A stretch of 64,000 nt of DNA from Stenotrophomonas sp. Ste86 (GCF_024519465.1 NZ_JALJRW010000003.1:181158-245157), one strand, 5' to 3'. Shown: positions 16,873-26,682, counted from the first letter of the stretch. The notes: generated from the letters alone by a model not told the origin. Translations and numbers: made by a program.

Positions 16873-19800
16873 GACCGCCCACCGAAGGCGTCTCCGCCTC
16901 CTGCCGCTCCAGCTCACGCGCCACGGCTTCGGGCGAACGCGTATACGGGGCCAGCAGCGAGTAGAACGCCGGCACCACGAACAGCGACAGGAAGGTGGAC
17001 ACGGTGACGCCGAAGATCACCACGATGCCGATGGTGCCTCGGCTGGCCGACCCCGGCCCCCCGGCCACCACCAGCGGGATCGCGCCGACCACCGTGGCGA
17101 TGGAGGTCATCAGGATCGGACGCAGGCGCACCACCGCCGATTCGACGATGGCCGCGTGGACGTTGCGGCCTTCGTCGCGCAGCTGGTTGGCGAATTCCAC
17201 GATCAGGATGCCGTTCTTGGCCGCCAACCCGACCAGCATCACGATGCCGATCTGGCTGAAGAGGTTGATGCTGCCGCCACTGACATACAGGCCGAGCAGT
17301 GCGCCGAGCACGCCCAACGGCACGGTCAGCATGATCACCAGCGGATGGATGAAGCTCTCGAACTGCGCGGCCAGCACCAGGTAGACCACCAGCAGCGCCA
17401 TGGCGAAGGTGAGCAGCACCGCGCTGCCGGCGTTCTGGTATTCGCGCGATTCGCCCTTCCAATCCAGCTGCGCGTGCTGCGGCAGTTCTTCGCTGGCCGT
17501 CTGGTGCGCCCAGGCAATCGCCTCGCCGAGCGGATAGCCCGGGGCCAGGCCGGCGCTGATGGTGATCGAGCGCAGCCGGTTGAAGCGGTTGAGGTTGCCC
17601 GCTTCGGCCACTTCGCTGAGGGTGACCAGATTGGACAGCGGCACCAGTTCGCCGTTACTGGCACGGACACGGATGGCGGCCAGGTCGGCCGGCGAGGCAC
17701 GGCCATCGCGACCGGCCTGGACCAGCACGTCGTACTCCTCGCCGTTGTCGACGAAGGTGGTGACGCGGCGCGAGCCCATCATGGTTTCCAGCGCGCTGCC
17801 GATCGCGGTGACCGATACGCCCATGTCGGCGGCGCGCTGGCGATCGATGTTGACCCGCATCTGCGGCCGGGTTTCCTTGTAGTCCGAGTCCACGCCGACC
17901 AGGCCGGGGTTGTCGGCCATGCGCAGCAGCATGCGGTCGCGCCACTGCGCGATCTCGGCGTACTCGGGCCCGCCGAGCACGATCTGGAACGGCTGGCCCT
18001 GGCTGCGGACCAGCCCGCCGCCCACCTGGGTGCGCACGCGCACGCCGCGCAGGCCATCCAGGTGCTTCTGCAGGTCGGCGGCGACGTCCGGGGTGGCCAC
18101 CTCGCGCTGTTTCCACGGTTGCAGGAACACGCTGATGCGGCCGGTGTGCATTTCCTCGCTGGCCCCGAAACCGCCGGGCACGCGCGGGTTGGCGCGCACG
18201 ATCGGCTTGTCGTCGCCGACGAAGCCGGACACGATCTTCTCCACCTGCTGCACCTGGCCGACGGTGTAGTCGTAGCCGGCGCCTTCGGGGCCGTCGATCA
18301 TGATCTGGAACGAGCCGCGGTCTTCGGCCGGGGCCAGCTCGGAGGGCAGCAGCTTGAGCAGCAGCGCGCTGGCCAGCAGCGACAGCAACATCACCACTAC
18401 GTAGATCCAGGTGCGACCGACGTGCTTTTCCAGCACGCGGCCATAGGCGCCGGACACACGTGCCAGGCTGCGATCGATGACGCCGTGCAGGCCGCGCGGG
18501 GCGCGCCCGGTATGCGGCTTGAGCAGCTTGGACGCCATCATCGGGGTAAGCGTGAGCGAGACGAACGCCGACAGCGCCACCGCGGCGGCCAGGGCGACGG
18601 CCAGTTCGCGGAACAGGCGGCCGGTATTGCCTTCCAGGAAGCCCACCGGCAGGAACACCGCTACCAGCACGGCGGTCGTGGCGATCACCGCGAAGGCGAC
18701 CTGCGCGGTACCGCGCTTGGAGGCCACCAGCGGCGGCTCGCCCAGGTCGATACGCCGCTGCACGTTCTCCACCACCACGATCGCATCATCGACGACCAAC
18801 CCGATGCACAGCACCAAGGCAAGCAGGGTCAGCAGGTTGATCGAGAAGCCGAAGGCGTACAGCGCGATGAACGCGGCGACCAGGCACACCGGTACAGTCA
18901 CCGCAGGAATCAGCGCGGCGCGGAAGCTGCCCAGGAACAGCCAGATCACCGCCAGCACCAACAGCATCGCCTCCACCAGGGTGGCGTAGACGCGATCCAC
19001 GGCTGCTTCGATGAAGGTGGTGTTGTCGAAGGCGACGAAGATGCGGGTGCCTTCGGGCAGGGTCAGTGCGACGCGCTCGGCCTCGGCGCGCGCGGTACGG
19101 GCCACGTCCAGTGCGTTGGCGGTGGAGGTTTTGACGATGCCCAGGCCGATGCCCGGCTCGCCGTTGCTGCGGTAGTAGGCGCGGCGTTCGGAGGACGCCA
19201 GTTCAATCTTCGCCACGTCGCCCAGGCGTACCACGTAGCCGTCATTGCCCTTGCCCAGCGGGATGGTCGCAAAGTCCTCGGGCTTGCTGTAGTTGCGCTC
19301 CACGCGCAGGGTGAAATCACGGTCGGTCGATTCGATGCGGCCGGCGGGCAGTTCCACGTTTTCATTGCGCAGCGCGGTTTCCACATCCCCCACGGTGAGG
19401 CCGCGCGCAGCGATCTGGTCGCGGTCCAGCCAGATGCGCATGGCGTAGCGCTGGCGGCCGCCGATGCGGACCTGGGCTACGCCGTCCAGGCTGGAGAAGC
19501 GATCCACCACGTAGCGGTCGGCGTAGTCGCTCAGCTCCAGGGTGTCCATGCTCGAGGACGCCATGTTGAACCAGATGATCGGGTCGGCATCGGATTCGAC
19601 CTTGGCGATTTCCGGCGGACGCGCCTCTTCGGGCATGCGGTCGGCGACGCGGCTGACCGCATCGCGCACATCGTTGGCAGCCGCTTCGATATCGCGGCTG
19701 GCGTTGAACTCGATGCTCACCTGGGCGCGGCCGTTGGAGCTGCGCGCGTTGATGGTATCGATGCCTTCGATGCCGGCCAGCGCGTCTTCCAGCACCTGGG

Positions 19801-19990
19801 TGACCCGGCTTTCGATGACCGCCGCCGAGGCGCCGGTGTAATCGACCGACACCGACACGATCGGCGGATCGATGGCCGGCAGCTCGCGCAGGGTCAGCCG
19901 GGTGAAGGACATGATGCCCAGCACGACCAGCAGCAGGCTCATCACCACGGCAAAGACCGGGCGCTGGATGGAGACGTCGGACAGCTTCAT
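16865..19990 (-). CDS. RND multidrug efflux pump, inner-membrane transporter (HAE1 family)
   Basis: 1041-residue proton-driven resistance-nodulation-division pump. It starts MKLSDVSIQRPVFAVVMSL and has the expected two halves with large periplasmic loops. The proton-relay acidic pair is in CIGLVVDDAIVVVENV near residues 398-399 (equivalent to AcrB D407/D408). A second-half motif MLVGLAAKNGILIVEFANQL lies near residue 925. It overlaps the adaptor gene by ATGA. No outer-membrane factor gene is adjacent, so it probably borrows a TolC-like channel encoded elsewhere. Close to MexK/VexF-like or Sme pumps, but I cannot assign which. Confidence 0.93.
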   Translation of the reverse strand: MKLSDVSIQRPVFAVVMSLLLVVLGIMSFTRLTLRELPAIDPPIVSVSVDYTGASAAVIESRVTQVLEDALAGIEGIDTINARSSNGRAQVSIEFNASRDIEAAANDVRDAVSRVADRMPEEARPPEIAKVESDADPIIWFNMASSSMDTLELSDYADRYVVDRFSSLDGVAQVRIGGRQRYAMRIWLDRDQIAARGLTVGDVETALRNENVELPAGRIESTDRDFTLRVERNYSKPEDFATIPLGKGNDGYVVRLGDVAKIELASSERRAYYRSNGEPGIGLGIVKTSTANALDVARTARAEAERVALTLPEGTRIFVAFDNTTFIEAAVDRVYATLVEAMLLVLAVIWLFLGSFRAALIPAVTVPVCLVAAFIALYAFGFSINLLTLLALVLCIGLVVDDAIVVVENVQRRIDLGEPPLVASKRGTAQVAFAVIATTAVLVAVFLPVGFLEGNTGRLFRELAVALAAAVALSAFVSLTLTPMMASKLLKPHTGRAPRGLHGVIDRSLARVSGAYGRVLEKHVGRTWIYVVVMLLSLLASALLLKLLPSELAPAEDRGSFQIMIDGPEGAGYDYTVGQVQQVEKIVSGFVGDDKPIVRANPRVPGGFGASEEMHTGRISVFLQPWKQREVATPDVAADLQKHLDGLRGVRVRTQVGGGLVRSQGQPFQIVLGGPEYAEIAQWRDRMLLRMADNPGLVGVDSDYKETRPQMRVNIDRQRAADMGVSVTAIGSALETMMGSRRVTTFVDNGEEYDVLVQAGRDGRASPADLAAIRVRASNGELVPLSNLVTLSEVAEAGNLNRFNRLRSITISAGLAPGYPLGEAIAWAHQTASEELPQHAQLDWKGESREYQNAGSAVLLTFAMALLVVYLVLAAQFESFIHPLVIMLTVPLGVLGALLGLYVSGGSINLFSQIGIVMLVGLAAKNGILIVEFANQLRDEGRNVHAAIVESAVVRLRPILMTSIATVVGAIPLVVAGGPGSASRGTIGIVVIFGVTVSTFLSLFVVPAFYSLLAPYTRSPEAVARELERQEAETPSVGGHA

Positions 19991-21060
19991 CCTGCCGGGT
20001 CCGCGGGCTTGGCGGCGGGCGCGGTGTCGGGGCGGTCGTCGACCTTAAGGCCCGGCCGCAGTTTGCCGGTGCCGTCCACCACGATGCGGTCGCCGGGCTT
20101 GAGCCCGCTGAGAATTTCCACCACGCCGGCGCGGCGGGCGCCGCTGCTGACGTCGCTGCGCTCGACGCTGTGGTCGGCCTTGACCCGGTAGACGAAGGAA
20201 TCGCGACCGACCTGGACCACGGCGATTTCGGGGATGACCAGCGCCTGGCGTTCCGGGCGGAACATGCGGATGTCCAGCAACATGCCGGGACGCAGGGCAT
20301 GGTCGGCATTGATGAAGTCGGCGCGGACGGTGACCGCGCGGGTGCCGGGATCGACGCGGGTATCGATGGTGGCCACCGTGCCTTCAAAGCTGCGGCCCGG
20401 ATAGGCGACGCTGCTGGCAGTGACCTTGTCACCGGTGGTGAGGCTGGCCAGTTCGGCTTCGGGCACCTGGAAGTCGACGTGCATGCGCTCGATGTCATCC
20501 AGCGTGGCGATGGTGGTGCTGGGGGTGACCAGCGAGCCGGCGCTCACCTGACGGATGCCGAGCACGCCGGCGAAGGGCGCGCGGACCCGGCGGTCGCCGA
20601 TGTCCGACTGCATTTCGCGCACCCGGGCTTCGGCCGCATCGCGGATGGCGCGCTGGGTGTCCAGGGTGGCGCTGGCGACGAGTTGCTGGGCGGCCAGTTC
20701 CCGCTGGCGCTTGTACAGCTGGTCCGCTTCGGCGAAGGTGGCCTGGGCCTGCAGCAGGGCCGCTTCCTGTGCCTGCCCCCGCAAGGTCACCAGCGGCGTA
20801 CCGGCTCTGACCTGCTGGCCGCTGTCGAAGTGCACGGTTTCGATGATTTCGCTGACCTTGGCGGTGATGGTCACCGATTCACGGGCCTTGGCCGTGCCCA
20901 GCGCCTGGAGGGTGTCATTCCACGCCGAGGGCTGCACCACCTGGGTAGTGACCGGTACGGCGTCTGCCGGCCGGCGCGCGGCGTCGTCCTTGCTGCTGCA
21001 CCCGACCAGGAAGGCCAGGGTGAGGCCAGCGGCGATGCGCGCGGTGATGCGTCCCGACAT
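19987..21060 (-). CDS. RND efflux periplasmic adaptor lipoprotein (membrane fusion protein)
   Basis: 357-residue adaptor that joins the RND pump to an outer-membrane channel. A lipoprotein signal ends in lipobox LVGC (acylated Cys near residue 20, followed by SSKDD). A barrel-sandwich/lipoyl half, a helical hairpin (about 95-160, coiled-coil-like) and beta-barrel domains follow, with ALRPGMLLDIRM and a C-terminal LKPGDRIVVDG. The start is taken at 21060, where the signal peptide begins; upstream in-frame codons run into the SMAG array and are not coding. The stop overlaps the pump start by 4 nt. Confidence 0.9.
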   Translation of the reverse strand: MSGRITARIAAGLTLAFLVGCSSKDDAARRPADAVPVTTQVVQPSAWNDTLQALGTAKARESVTITAKVSEIIETVHFDSGQQVRAGTPLVTLRGQAQEAALLQAQATFAEADQLYKRQRELAAQQLVASATLDTQRAIRDAAEARVREMQSDIGDRRVRAPFAGVLGIRQVSAGSLVTPSTTIATLDDIERMHVDFQVPEAELASLTTGDKVTASSVAYPGRSFEGTVATIDTRVDPGTRAVTVRADFINADHALRPGMLLDIRMFRPERQALVIPEIAVVQVGRDSFVYRVKADHSVERSDVSSGARRAGVVEILSGLKPGDRIVVDGTGKLRPGLKVDDRPDTAPAAKPADPAG

Positions 21061-21489
21061 TTGAAAAAATCCCGTTAATTCCACGACCGCCGAGTGTACG
21101 GGTCGGGGCTGACCGGGCATATGTGCCAAGCGTTTACCGGGGCCGGCAGGGCGACCGGTGACGGGGGTAACGCCTTTCGTGCTGGGGTGGTCGAGGGGTG
21201 TATCGGTGTGTGTCAGAGCGTGTCGGATGACGTCAACGCCCCGCGGGAGGCCAATGTCGTGCGCCGAAGCCCCGTAGAGCCGACCGTTGGTCGGCTGCCC
21301 TTGAACCGACCGTTGGTCGGCTGCCCTTGAGCCGACCGTTGGTCGGCTTCCCTTGAACCGACCGTCGGTCGGCTGACCTTGAACCGACCGTTGGTCGGCT
21401 GCCCTTGAACCGACCGTTGGCCGGCTGCCCTTGAATTCCAACGGTCGATACCCGCGCCTTGCTGGCGAACGGCGGATTCTGCCGCGTGC
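21061..21489. other. 429-nt intergenic region upstream of the efflux operon
   Basis: Contains the efflux operon promoter region (about 21061-21270) and the 26-bp SMAG array. No divergent regulator gene is present, unlike many RND operons, and no obvious operator dyad was found. Confidence 0.5.
21274..21437. repeat. Six-copy SMAG array (26-bp period)
   Basis: The palindrome CCGACCGTTGGTCGGCTG recurs with starts at 21280, 21306, 21332, 21358, 21384 and 21410, an exact 26-bp period joined by CCCTTGAA. Only the first copy keeps the GTAGAG leader; the others replace it. The fourth and sixth copies carry loop or arm changes (GTCGG, GGCCGG). Confidence 0.9.
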
Positions 21490-23547
21490 TCAATAGCGGT
21501 AATTCACCTTCATCCACACCGTCCTGCCCGGCTCGTTGATCCGGATCGGATCAGCGGGGAAGCCGAAATCGGCGCTGCCGGCCAGGTTGAGGTGTTCGCG
21601 GTAGGCGCGGTCGAACAGGTTGTCGATACCCGCGCTGAGCTGCAGCGCATCGCTGAGGCGGTAGCCGGCGTTGAGTGCGAGAGTGGCGAAGCCGGCGCTG
21701 GGGCCGAGGTCGCGTGCCACGACATTGCCCTGGTTGGCGGCGACGCGGTGCTGGTGGGCGACGGCGCGGGCGAGTGCGCCCATGCTCCAGCGCTGGCCCT
21801 GCCAGTTGGCGCTCACGCGCGCCTCCAGCGGCGGCATCTGCGGCAGCGGCGTGCCGTCGCTGCGGTTTTCGCCCCATGCGTAGGCGAGCGTACCGCCGAG
21901 TTTCCACTGTTCGGTGAGGACCAATTCCGCGCCGGCTTCGGCGCCGGCGATGCGCGCGTCCACGTTGTCGGCCTGAGTCATGCTGCCCATCATGCCGCCC
22001 TCCCGGTAGGCGAACAGGATGTAGTCCTGCAGCCGGCCGGCGTAGGCCGATACCCAGGCATTGAGGCGGTCACTGCGGTATTGCAGGCCAAGGTCGAGCT
22101 GGGTGGTTTTTTCCGGCTGGATACCGGCGAACGCGTTCGCCGCGCCCATCGGGCCCATGTCGGGCGAGAACAGCTCCCAGTAGTCGGGCATGCGCTCGCT
22201 GTGGCCGATGCCCGCATACCAGGTCAGCGATGGGGCGAGATCGCGTTCGATGCGCAGGAAGCCGCTGCCCAGGTCTTCGCGGCGCTGCTGGCCGGCGGTT
22301 GGATTGGGCATGGCCATCATCCCGGCGCGACGGCGTTCGTCGGTGACCTCGGCGCGGTCAATGCGCAGGCCGCCGACCCAGCGCTGCGCCGTGCCTTCGC
22401 CAAGGGTGATTTCGGTGAAGGCACCCAGGTTTTCGAAGCGCGCGTCGGTGTTCCAGGACTGCTGGCGATAGGTGTTGCGACCCATGCCGCTGCGGCTGCG
22501 GTGGCGGCTGTCCTGCGCATCGACGCCGGCCACCAGGGCGATGTCCTGCCAGCGCCATTCGGAGGCGATGCGGGCGCCCGTCGTGCGGCGATCGACATTG
22601 GCCGCCATCGGCATCGGCATGCTGCTGTCCGGGTTGGGCGTGCGCAGGGTGTAGTTGTCCATCACGTGGTCGGCGTCGTTGTAATAGACATTGGCCAGCA
22701 GCTTGTCCCAGGCGCCGGGCAGGTTGTCCTTCTCCAAGCGGCCCGCATAGCTGGTGCGCTTGAACGCGGCGCCATCCATGCCACGGCCGGCATAGCGGGC
22801 GATGGCGTCGCCGGTGCCGGCCGACAGCTCCAGCACGGTGTCCGCATCGGGCGTCCAGCCGACGGCGACGTCGCTGTTCCACTTGCGCCACTTGGATGGC
22901 ACGACGTCGCCGTTACCGTCCTTGTAATCGTCCGCTTCGGAGCGGTTGCCGTTGACCCGCACGTAGCCCTGCGAGGCACCGGCGGTGAGGTCGAGCACCT
23001 GGTCGTTGCGGTTGCGCGAGCCAACCAGCGCACTGGCGTTGAGGTCGATGCCCGGGGCATCGAAGCGCGGGGTATCGCGCTCGAAGCGCACCGTGCCAGC
23101 CGACGCACCGGCACCCCAGCGCACGCTCTGCGGCCCCTTGATGATGGTCAACCGGTCGAAGGTTTCCGGGGCGATGTAGGACAGCGGGTTGTCCATACGC
23201 GACGGACACGCGCCGATCAGGTTGCCTTCGTTGCTGACGATGTTCAGGCGTGAGCCGAACATGCCGCGCAGGACCGGATCACCGTTGGTACCGCCGTTGC
23301 GGATGGCGGCAAAGCCAGGAACCGTCTTGAGGTAATCGGCGCCGTCGCTGGCTGGGACCGGCTGGCGCGGCAGGCGCGGGTCGGTGACCCAGTGCAGCGG
23401 CGAGGATGGCGCGCTGGCGGTCACCACCAGGGTGTCGAGGGTGCGGGCGTCGTCATTGGCGGCATGCAGCGGCAGCGCCGCCAGGGCCAGCGACAGGGAA
23501 ACAGACAGGCGCGTCAGTGCGCCCGCGCTGCGGGAAGCAACAGTCAT
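21490..23547 (-). CDS. oprC: TonB-dependent copper receptor (OprC-like)
   Basis: 685-residue outer-membrane receptor. A signal peptide (cleavage after LHAA, about residue 31) precedes a TonB-box-like TLVVTAS, a plug domain (including LKTVPGFAAIRNGG and IKGPQSVRWGAGASAGTVRFER) and a 22-strand barrel ending in WMKVNYRY. Met-rich stretches (MPMPMAAN, MMGSMTQ, MMAMPN) and the OprC-like plug with CPSRMDNP support copper uptake. The ATG at 23547 has CTGGAG upstream. The DUF2946 gene lies immediately 5' on the same strand. Confidence 0.88.
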   Translation of the reverse strand: MTVASRSAGALTRLSVSLSLALAALPLHAANDDARTLDTLVVTASAPSSPLHWVTDPRLPRQPVPASDGADYLKTVPGFAAIRNGGTNGDPVLRGMFGSRLNIVSNEGNLIGACPSRMDNPLSYIAPETFDRLTIIKGPQSVRWGAGASAGTVRFERDTPRFDAPGIDLNASALVGSRNRNDQVLDLTAGASQGYVRVNGNRSEADDYKDGNGDVVPSKWRKWNSDVAVGWTPDADTVLELSAGTGDAIARYAGRGMDGAAFKRTSYAGRLEKDNLPGAWDKLLANVYYNDADHVMDNYTLRTPNPDSSMPMPMAANVDRRTTGARIASEWRWQDIALVAGVDAQDSRHRSRSGMGRNTYRQQSWNTDARFENLGAFTEITLGEGTAQRWVGGLRIDRAEVTDERRRAGMMAMPNPTAGQQRREDLGSGFLRIERDLAPSLTWYAGIGHSERMPDYWELFSPDMGPMGAANAFAGIQPEKTTQLDLGLQYRSDRLNAWVSAYAGRLQDYILFAYREGGMMGSMTQADNVDARIAGAEAGAELVLTEQWKLGGTLAYAWGENRSDGTPLPQMPPLEARVSANWQGQRWSMGALARAVAHQHRVAANQGNVVARDLGPSAGFATLALNAGYRLSDALQLSAGIDNLFDRAYREHLNLAGSADFGFPADPIRINEPGRTVWMKVNYRY

Positions 23548-23618
23548 GGTGAAACTCCAGAAAAGCACGCAGGCATGCGCCGCCATCACGGCGACACGGG
23601 CAGGAAGAGCGGTGGTTT

Positions 23619-24116
23619 TCAGGAGCGCGCGGGCGGGCCGCGCGCGGCGTGGGCAGGCCAGCGCAGGCTGCGTGGCGTGGGCACCGCGCGACGCACGCGC
23701 GGCGCGATGACCGGCATCGCCGGCAACAGCAGGATCAGCACCGCCAGCCACGGCATCAGCCGCGAGGCCATCATGCAGTACTCGCAGGCGTCGCCATGCC
23801 CGGCGTGCTCGCTCATCGGCGGCGACGGTGCCGCTTGCTCGTGAGCGCCCTGCATGGTGTGCACCGGCATCGGCTGCGTCGGCATGTGATGGTGCTGCGT
23901 GCCGTCGTGCTGCATGTCCTGATGCGCCATGACGTGTCCGGCGTGGGCATCCAACGGCCCCGACATCGCGTGGGCCATCCCGGTCGGCATGAGCATCACC
24001 GGTGCCTCGGCGTGCGCCTGCTGCCAGCGGCTGACCAGCGGCGCCAGCGCCATCAGCAGCGTCGCCACGAAGGCAAGCTGAAGAAAGACGGCATACGGGC
24101 GACGGCGGACGTTCAC
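23619..24116 (-). CDS. DUF2946-family protein, probable copper-associated membrane protein
   Basis: About 165 residues: an N-terminal membrane anchor, a His/Met-rich middle (MQHDGTQHHHMPTQPMPVH), a C-E-Y-C motif within GHGDACEYCMMAS and a second hydrophobic helix. DUF2946 proteins often neighbour copper genes, and His/Met clusters fit metal binding. It is 71 nt upstream of the oprC-like gene, so the two likely form one operon. The start is uncertain: the GTG at 24116 sits too close to its GAGGGG, and the frame stays open up to 24212. Confidence 0.7.
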   Translation of the reverse strand: MNVRRRPYAVFLQLAFVATLLMALAPLVSRWQQAHAEAPVMLMPTGMAHAMSGPLDAHAGHVMAHQDMQHDGTQHHHMPTQPMPVHTMQGAHEQAAPSPPMSEHAGHGDACEYCMMASRLMPWLAVLILLLPAMPVIAPRVRRAVPTPRSLRWPAHAARGPPARS

Positions 24117-24301
24117 CCCCTCATGGTAGCGCCCGACCTTGGGCAGGGCAGCCCGGAGCCCTGCGACCAACCGTCGCAGCGGCCCGTTCGAAGCGCCCAC
24201 CGAACGCCTCAACCCCTCTGGAGAAAAGCCCCCTTCTGTTGAAGCGGGCGCGCCAACGGCGCGGGGGTAGAGGAAGCATGCGCGGCCGTCACCGTCGCTT
24301 C

Positions 24302-25285
24302 TCAGACGGTGATGGTCTGCGTCAGCGATTCCCAGGTGGGCGGCAGCGGCCAGTTGGCCTCCTGGTTGCCGTCGATTACCCGGCGCAGGTCGCGGGTATC
24401 GATCTGTGGGGCAAGCACGTGCACCAGCTCCAGCGCGTAGTCGCGCAGGACGCGATCACGCGGCAGCACCGCCCAGGCGATGCACTCGTCGATCGGGGCC
24501 GGGGCCGGCCACGCACGCAGGTCGTCGTCGCTGGCATTGACCGCCATTTCCGCCAGCAGCCCCACGCCCAGGCCGGTGCGCACGTAGGTCTTGATCAGGT
24601 CCGCGTCCAACGCGGTCAGCGCGATGTCCGGCGTCAGCCCGGCACTGGCGAAGGCCCGCTGCAGCGAGGAGCTGCCGCGGGTAGAGGATTCGTAGCTGAT
24701 CAGCGGGTGGTTGGCCAGCGCCTGCAGGTCCGGTGCCGCGCCCGGGCGGTCCAGCGCATGCCCGCGCGGCACCAGCACCAGTCGGCGCCAGCGGTACAGC
24801 GGAATGGCCAGGCCGGCGTTAGGCTCACCGCCCGCGGTGCTGATGATCGCGATGTCCGCATCACCCTGGCTGAGCAGGTCCAGCGCATCGCTTTCAGCGG
24901 CCTGCTGCAGGTGCACGCTCACCTGCGGATAGGCCTGCTTGATCTTCGCCACCGCCGGCGGCAGCACGAAGCGCGCCTGGGTATGGGTGGTGGTGAGGAT
25001 CAGCTGGCCCTGGCTTTCGCGGCGCTGGTTGGCCGCGTAGGTGCGGATGTTGTTGGCTTCAGACAGCACGGCGCGGGCGCGGCCGATCACTTCCACCCCG
25101 GCCGGGGTCACCGCTTCGAGGCTGCGACCCTTGCGCACGAACAACAGGAAGCCCAGTTCATCCTCCAGCTGCTTGAGCTGCTTGGACAGGCCGGGTTGGG
25201 TGGCATGCACGCGCGAGGCCGCCAGCGTGATGTTGAGCTCGGCGTCGGCGATGGCCACCAGATAACGGAGTTGGGTCAGCGTCAT
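24302..25285 (-). CDS. cysB: LysR-type transcriptional regulator CysB
   Basis: 327-residue LysR regulator (E. coli CysB is 324) that activates sulfate assimilation and cysteine synthesis genes when N-acetylserine is present. The N-terminal winged helix begins MTLTQLRYLVAIADAELNIT with ATQPGLSKQLKQLEDELG as the recognition part; the rest is a periplasmic-binding-like effector domain (QLILTTTHTQARFVLP, typical of CysB). It is transcribed divergently from cysK. Confidence 0.93.
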   Translation of the reverse strand: MTLTQLRYLVAIADAELNITLAASRVHATQPGLSKQLKQLEDELGFLLFVRKGRSLEAVTPAGVEVIGRARAVLSEANNIRTYAANQRRESQGQLILTTTHTQARFVLPPAVAKIKQAYPQVSVHLQQAAESDALDLLSQGDADIAIISTAGGEPNAGLAIPLYRWRRLVLVPRGHALDRPGAAPDLQALANHPLISYESSTRGSSSLQRAFASAGLTPDIALTALDADLIKTYVRTGLGVGLLAEMAVNASDDDLRAWPAPAPIDECIAWAVLPRDRVLRDYALELVHVLAPQIDTRDLRRVIDGNQEANWPLPPTWESLTQTITV

Positions 25286-25346
25286 GGGCGTGCGGCACGG
25301 CTGGCAAAGGGAGGGCAATCCGACTGTAGGGCAATTGCCGTCACCA

Positions 25347-25380
25347 GCTTATAACCAAATGTTGTTTAAGAAGGGTATCA
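25347..25380. promoter_or_regulatory. AT-rich candidate CysB site in the cysB-cysK divergent region
   Basis: TTATAACCAAATG and TTGTTTAAGAAGGG form a conspicuous AT-rich patch in GC-rich DNA between the divergent cysB and cysK starts. CysB sites are long, AT-rich and poorly conserved, so autoregulation of cysB and activation of cysK from here is plausible but inferred. Confidence 0.4.
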
Positions 25381-25476
25381 GGTCATTTCCCGGGGGCATA
25401 TGCCGGGTCTACGGTCTGCCCTGCCCTCTCCCCCTGCCGCGCCGGGCGCGGTGAACGGACTTCTTCGGAGCATCCC

Positions 25477-26436
25477 ATGGCCCTGTACAACTCCATCCTG
25501 GACACCATCGGCAATACCCCGGTGGTACGTCTGAACCGCATCGCCCCCGACCACGTCACCGTCTACGCCAAAGTGGAATCGTTCAATCCCGGTGGCTCGG
25601 TCAAGGACCGCCTGGCGCTGGCGATCATTCTCGATGCCGAGGCACGTGGCGTGCTCAAGCCCGGCGACACGATTGTCGAAGCGACGTCGGGCAACACCGG
25701 CGTGGCGCTGGCGATGGTGGCGGCCGCACGCGGTTACAAGTTCGTGGCCACCATGGTGGAAACCTTCTCGATCGAGCGTCGCAAGCTGATGCGCGCGTAC
25801 GGGGCCAAGGTGATCCTGACCCCGGCCGCCGAACGCGGCTCGGGCATGGTCCGCCGCGCGAAGGAACTGGCCGACGAACACGGCTGGTTCCTGGCCAGCC
25901 AGTTCGCCAACCCGGCCAACCCGGCGTATCACCGCAATACCACCGCGCCGGAAATCCTGCGCGATTTTGCCGGCAAGCGCCTGGACTACTTCGTCACCGG
26001 CTGGGGCACCGGCGGCACCCTGACCGGCGTGGGCGAAGTGCTCAAGGTGGCCCGTCCGGAAACCCGCATCGTGGCGACCGAACCGGCCGGCGCCGCCCTG
26101 CTCAAGGGCGACGAATGGAAGCCGCACAAGATCCAGGGCTGGACCCCGGACTTCGTGCCCGAGGTGCTCAACCGCAGCGTGTATGACGAGCTGCTGACCA
26201 TCGAGGACACCCGCGCGATCGAAACCGCGCGCCGGCTCGCCGTCGAGGAAGGCATCTTCGTCGGCATCTCCGCCGGTGCCACCATGGCCAGCGCGCTGGA
26301 CATCGCCGCGCGTGCCGAGAAGGGCAGCGTGATCCTGGCGATGCTGCCGGACACCGGCGAGCGCTACTTCTCCACCCCGCTGTTTGCCGACATCATCGAA
26401 GGCTCCGACGACGATTGGCTGGCCGGTCTGCCCTGA
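25477..26436 (+). CDS. cysK: Cysteine synthase (O-acetylserine sulfhydrylase)
   Basis: 319-residue PLP enzyme that makes L-cysteine from O-acetylserine and sulfide. The PLP lysine is K43 in NPGGSVKDR, the substrate loop is ATSGNTGVAL near residue 70, and the phosphate-binding loop is WGTGGTLTGVG near 178. Length and motifs fit CysK; CysM-like specificity for thiosulfate cannot be excluded. A terminator follows the stop. Confidence 0.93.
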   Translation: MALYNSILDTIGNTPVVRLNRIAPDHVTVYAKVESFNPGGSVKDRLALAIILDAEARGVLKPGDTIVEATSGNTGVALAMVAAARGYKFVATMVETFSIERRKLMRAYGAKVILTPAAERGSGMVRRAKELADEHGWFLASQFANPANPAYHRNTTAPEILRDFAGKRLDYFVTGWGTGGTLTGVGEVLKVARPETRIVATEPAGAALLKGDEWKPHKIQGWTPDFVPEVLNRSVYDELLTIEDTRAIETARRLAVEEGIFVGISAGATMASALDIAARAEKGSVILAMLPDTGERYFSTPLFADIIEGSDDDWLAGLP

Positions 26437-26465
26437 TCGCCGCGTTGTCATGATGGCACCCCGCG

Positions 26466-26487
26466 ACGCCCACCCTTCGGTGGGCGT
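26466..26487 (+). terminator. cysK 3' hairpin
   Basis: 9-bp perfect stem (26466-26474 with 26479-26487), 4-nt loop CTTC, 30 nt past the cysK stop. Only a weak T-rich tail follows, so termination may be partial. Confidence 0.6.
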
Positions 26488-26682
26488 TGTCGCATTCAGG
26501 TGTCGGGGTTTGCTTCATCTGGGGTGAAGCCGACACCCCGCATCGTGTATTTGCAAGGCAGTGCACACCGGGTCGCACTGTCTGAGACGATGATGACGCA
26601 ACCTCGACCTGCTGCCCGGTACGGTGCAGTAACAAGGCGACATCCCGTTGCATGGACCCGGTTTCAGTCAGGAGTGGTACGC

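Noticed and set aside
19987-21441. N-terminal extension of the efflux adaptor through the repeat array
   Set aside because: The upstream frame translates the 26-bp array and lacks a signal; the lipoprotein signal begins at 21060.
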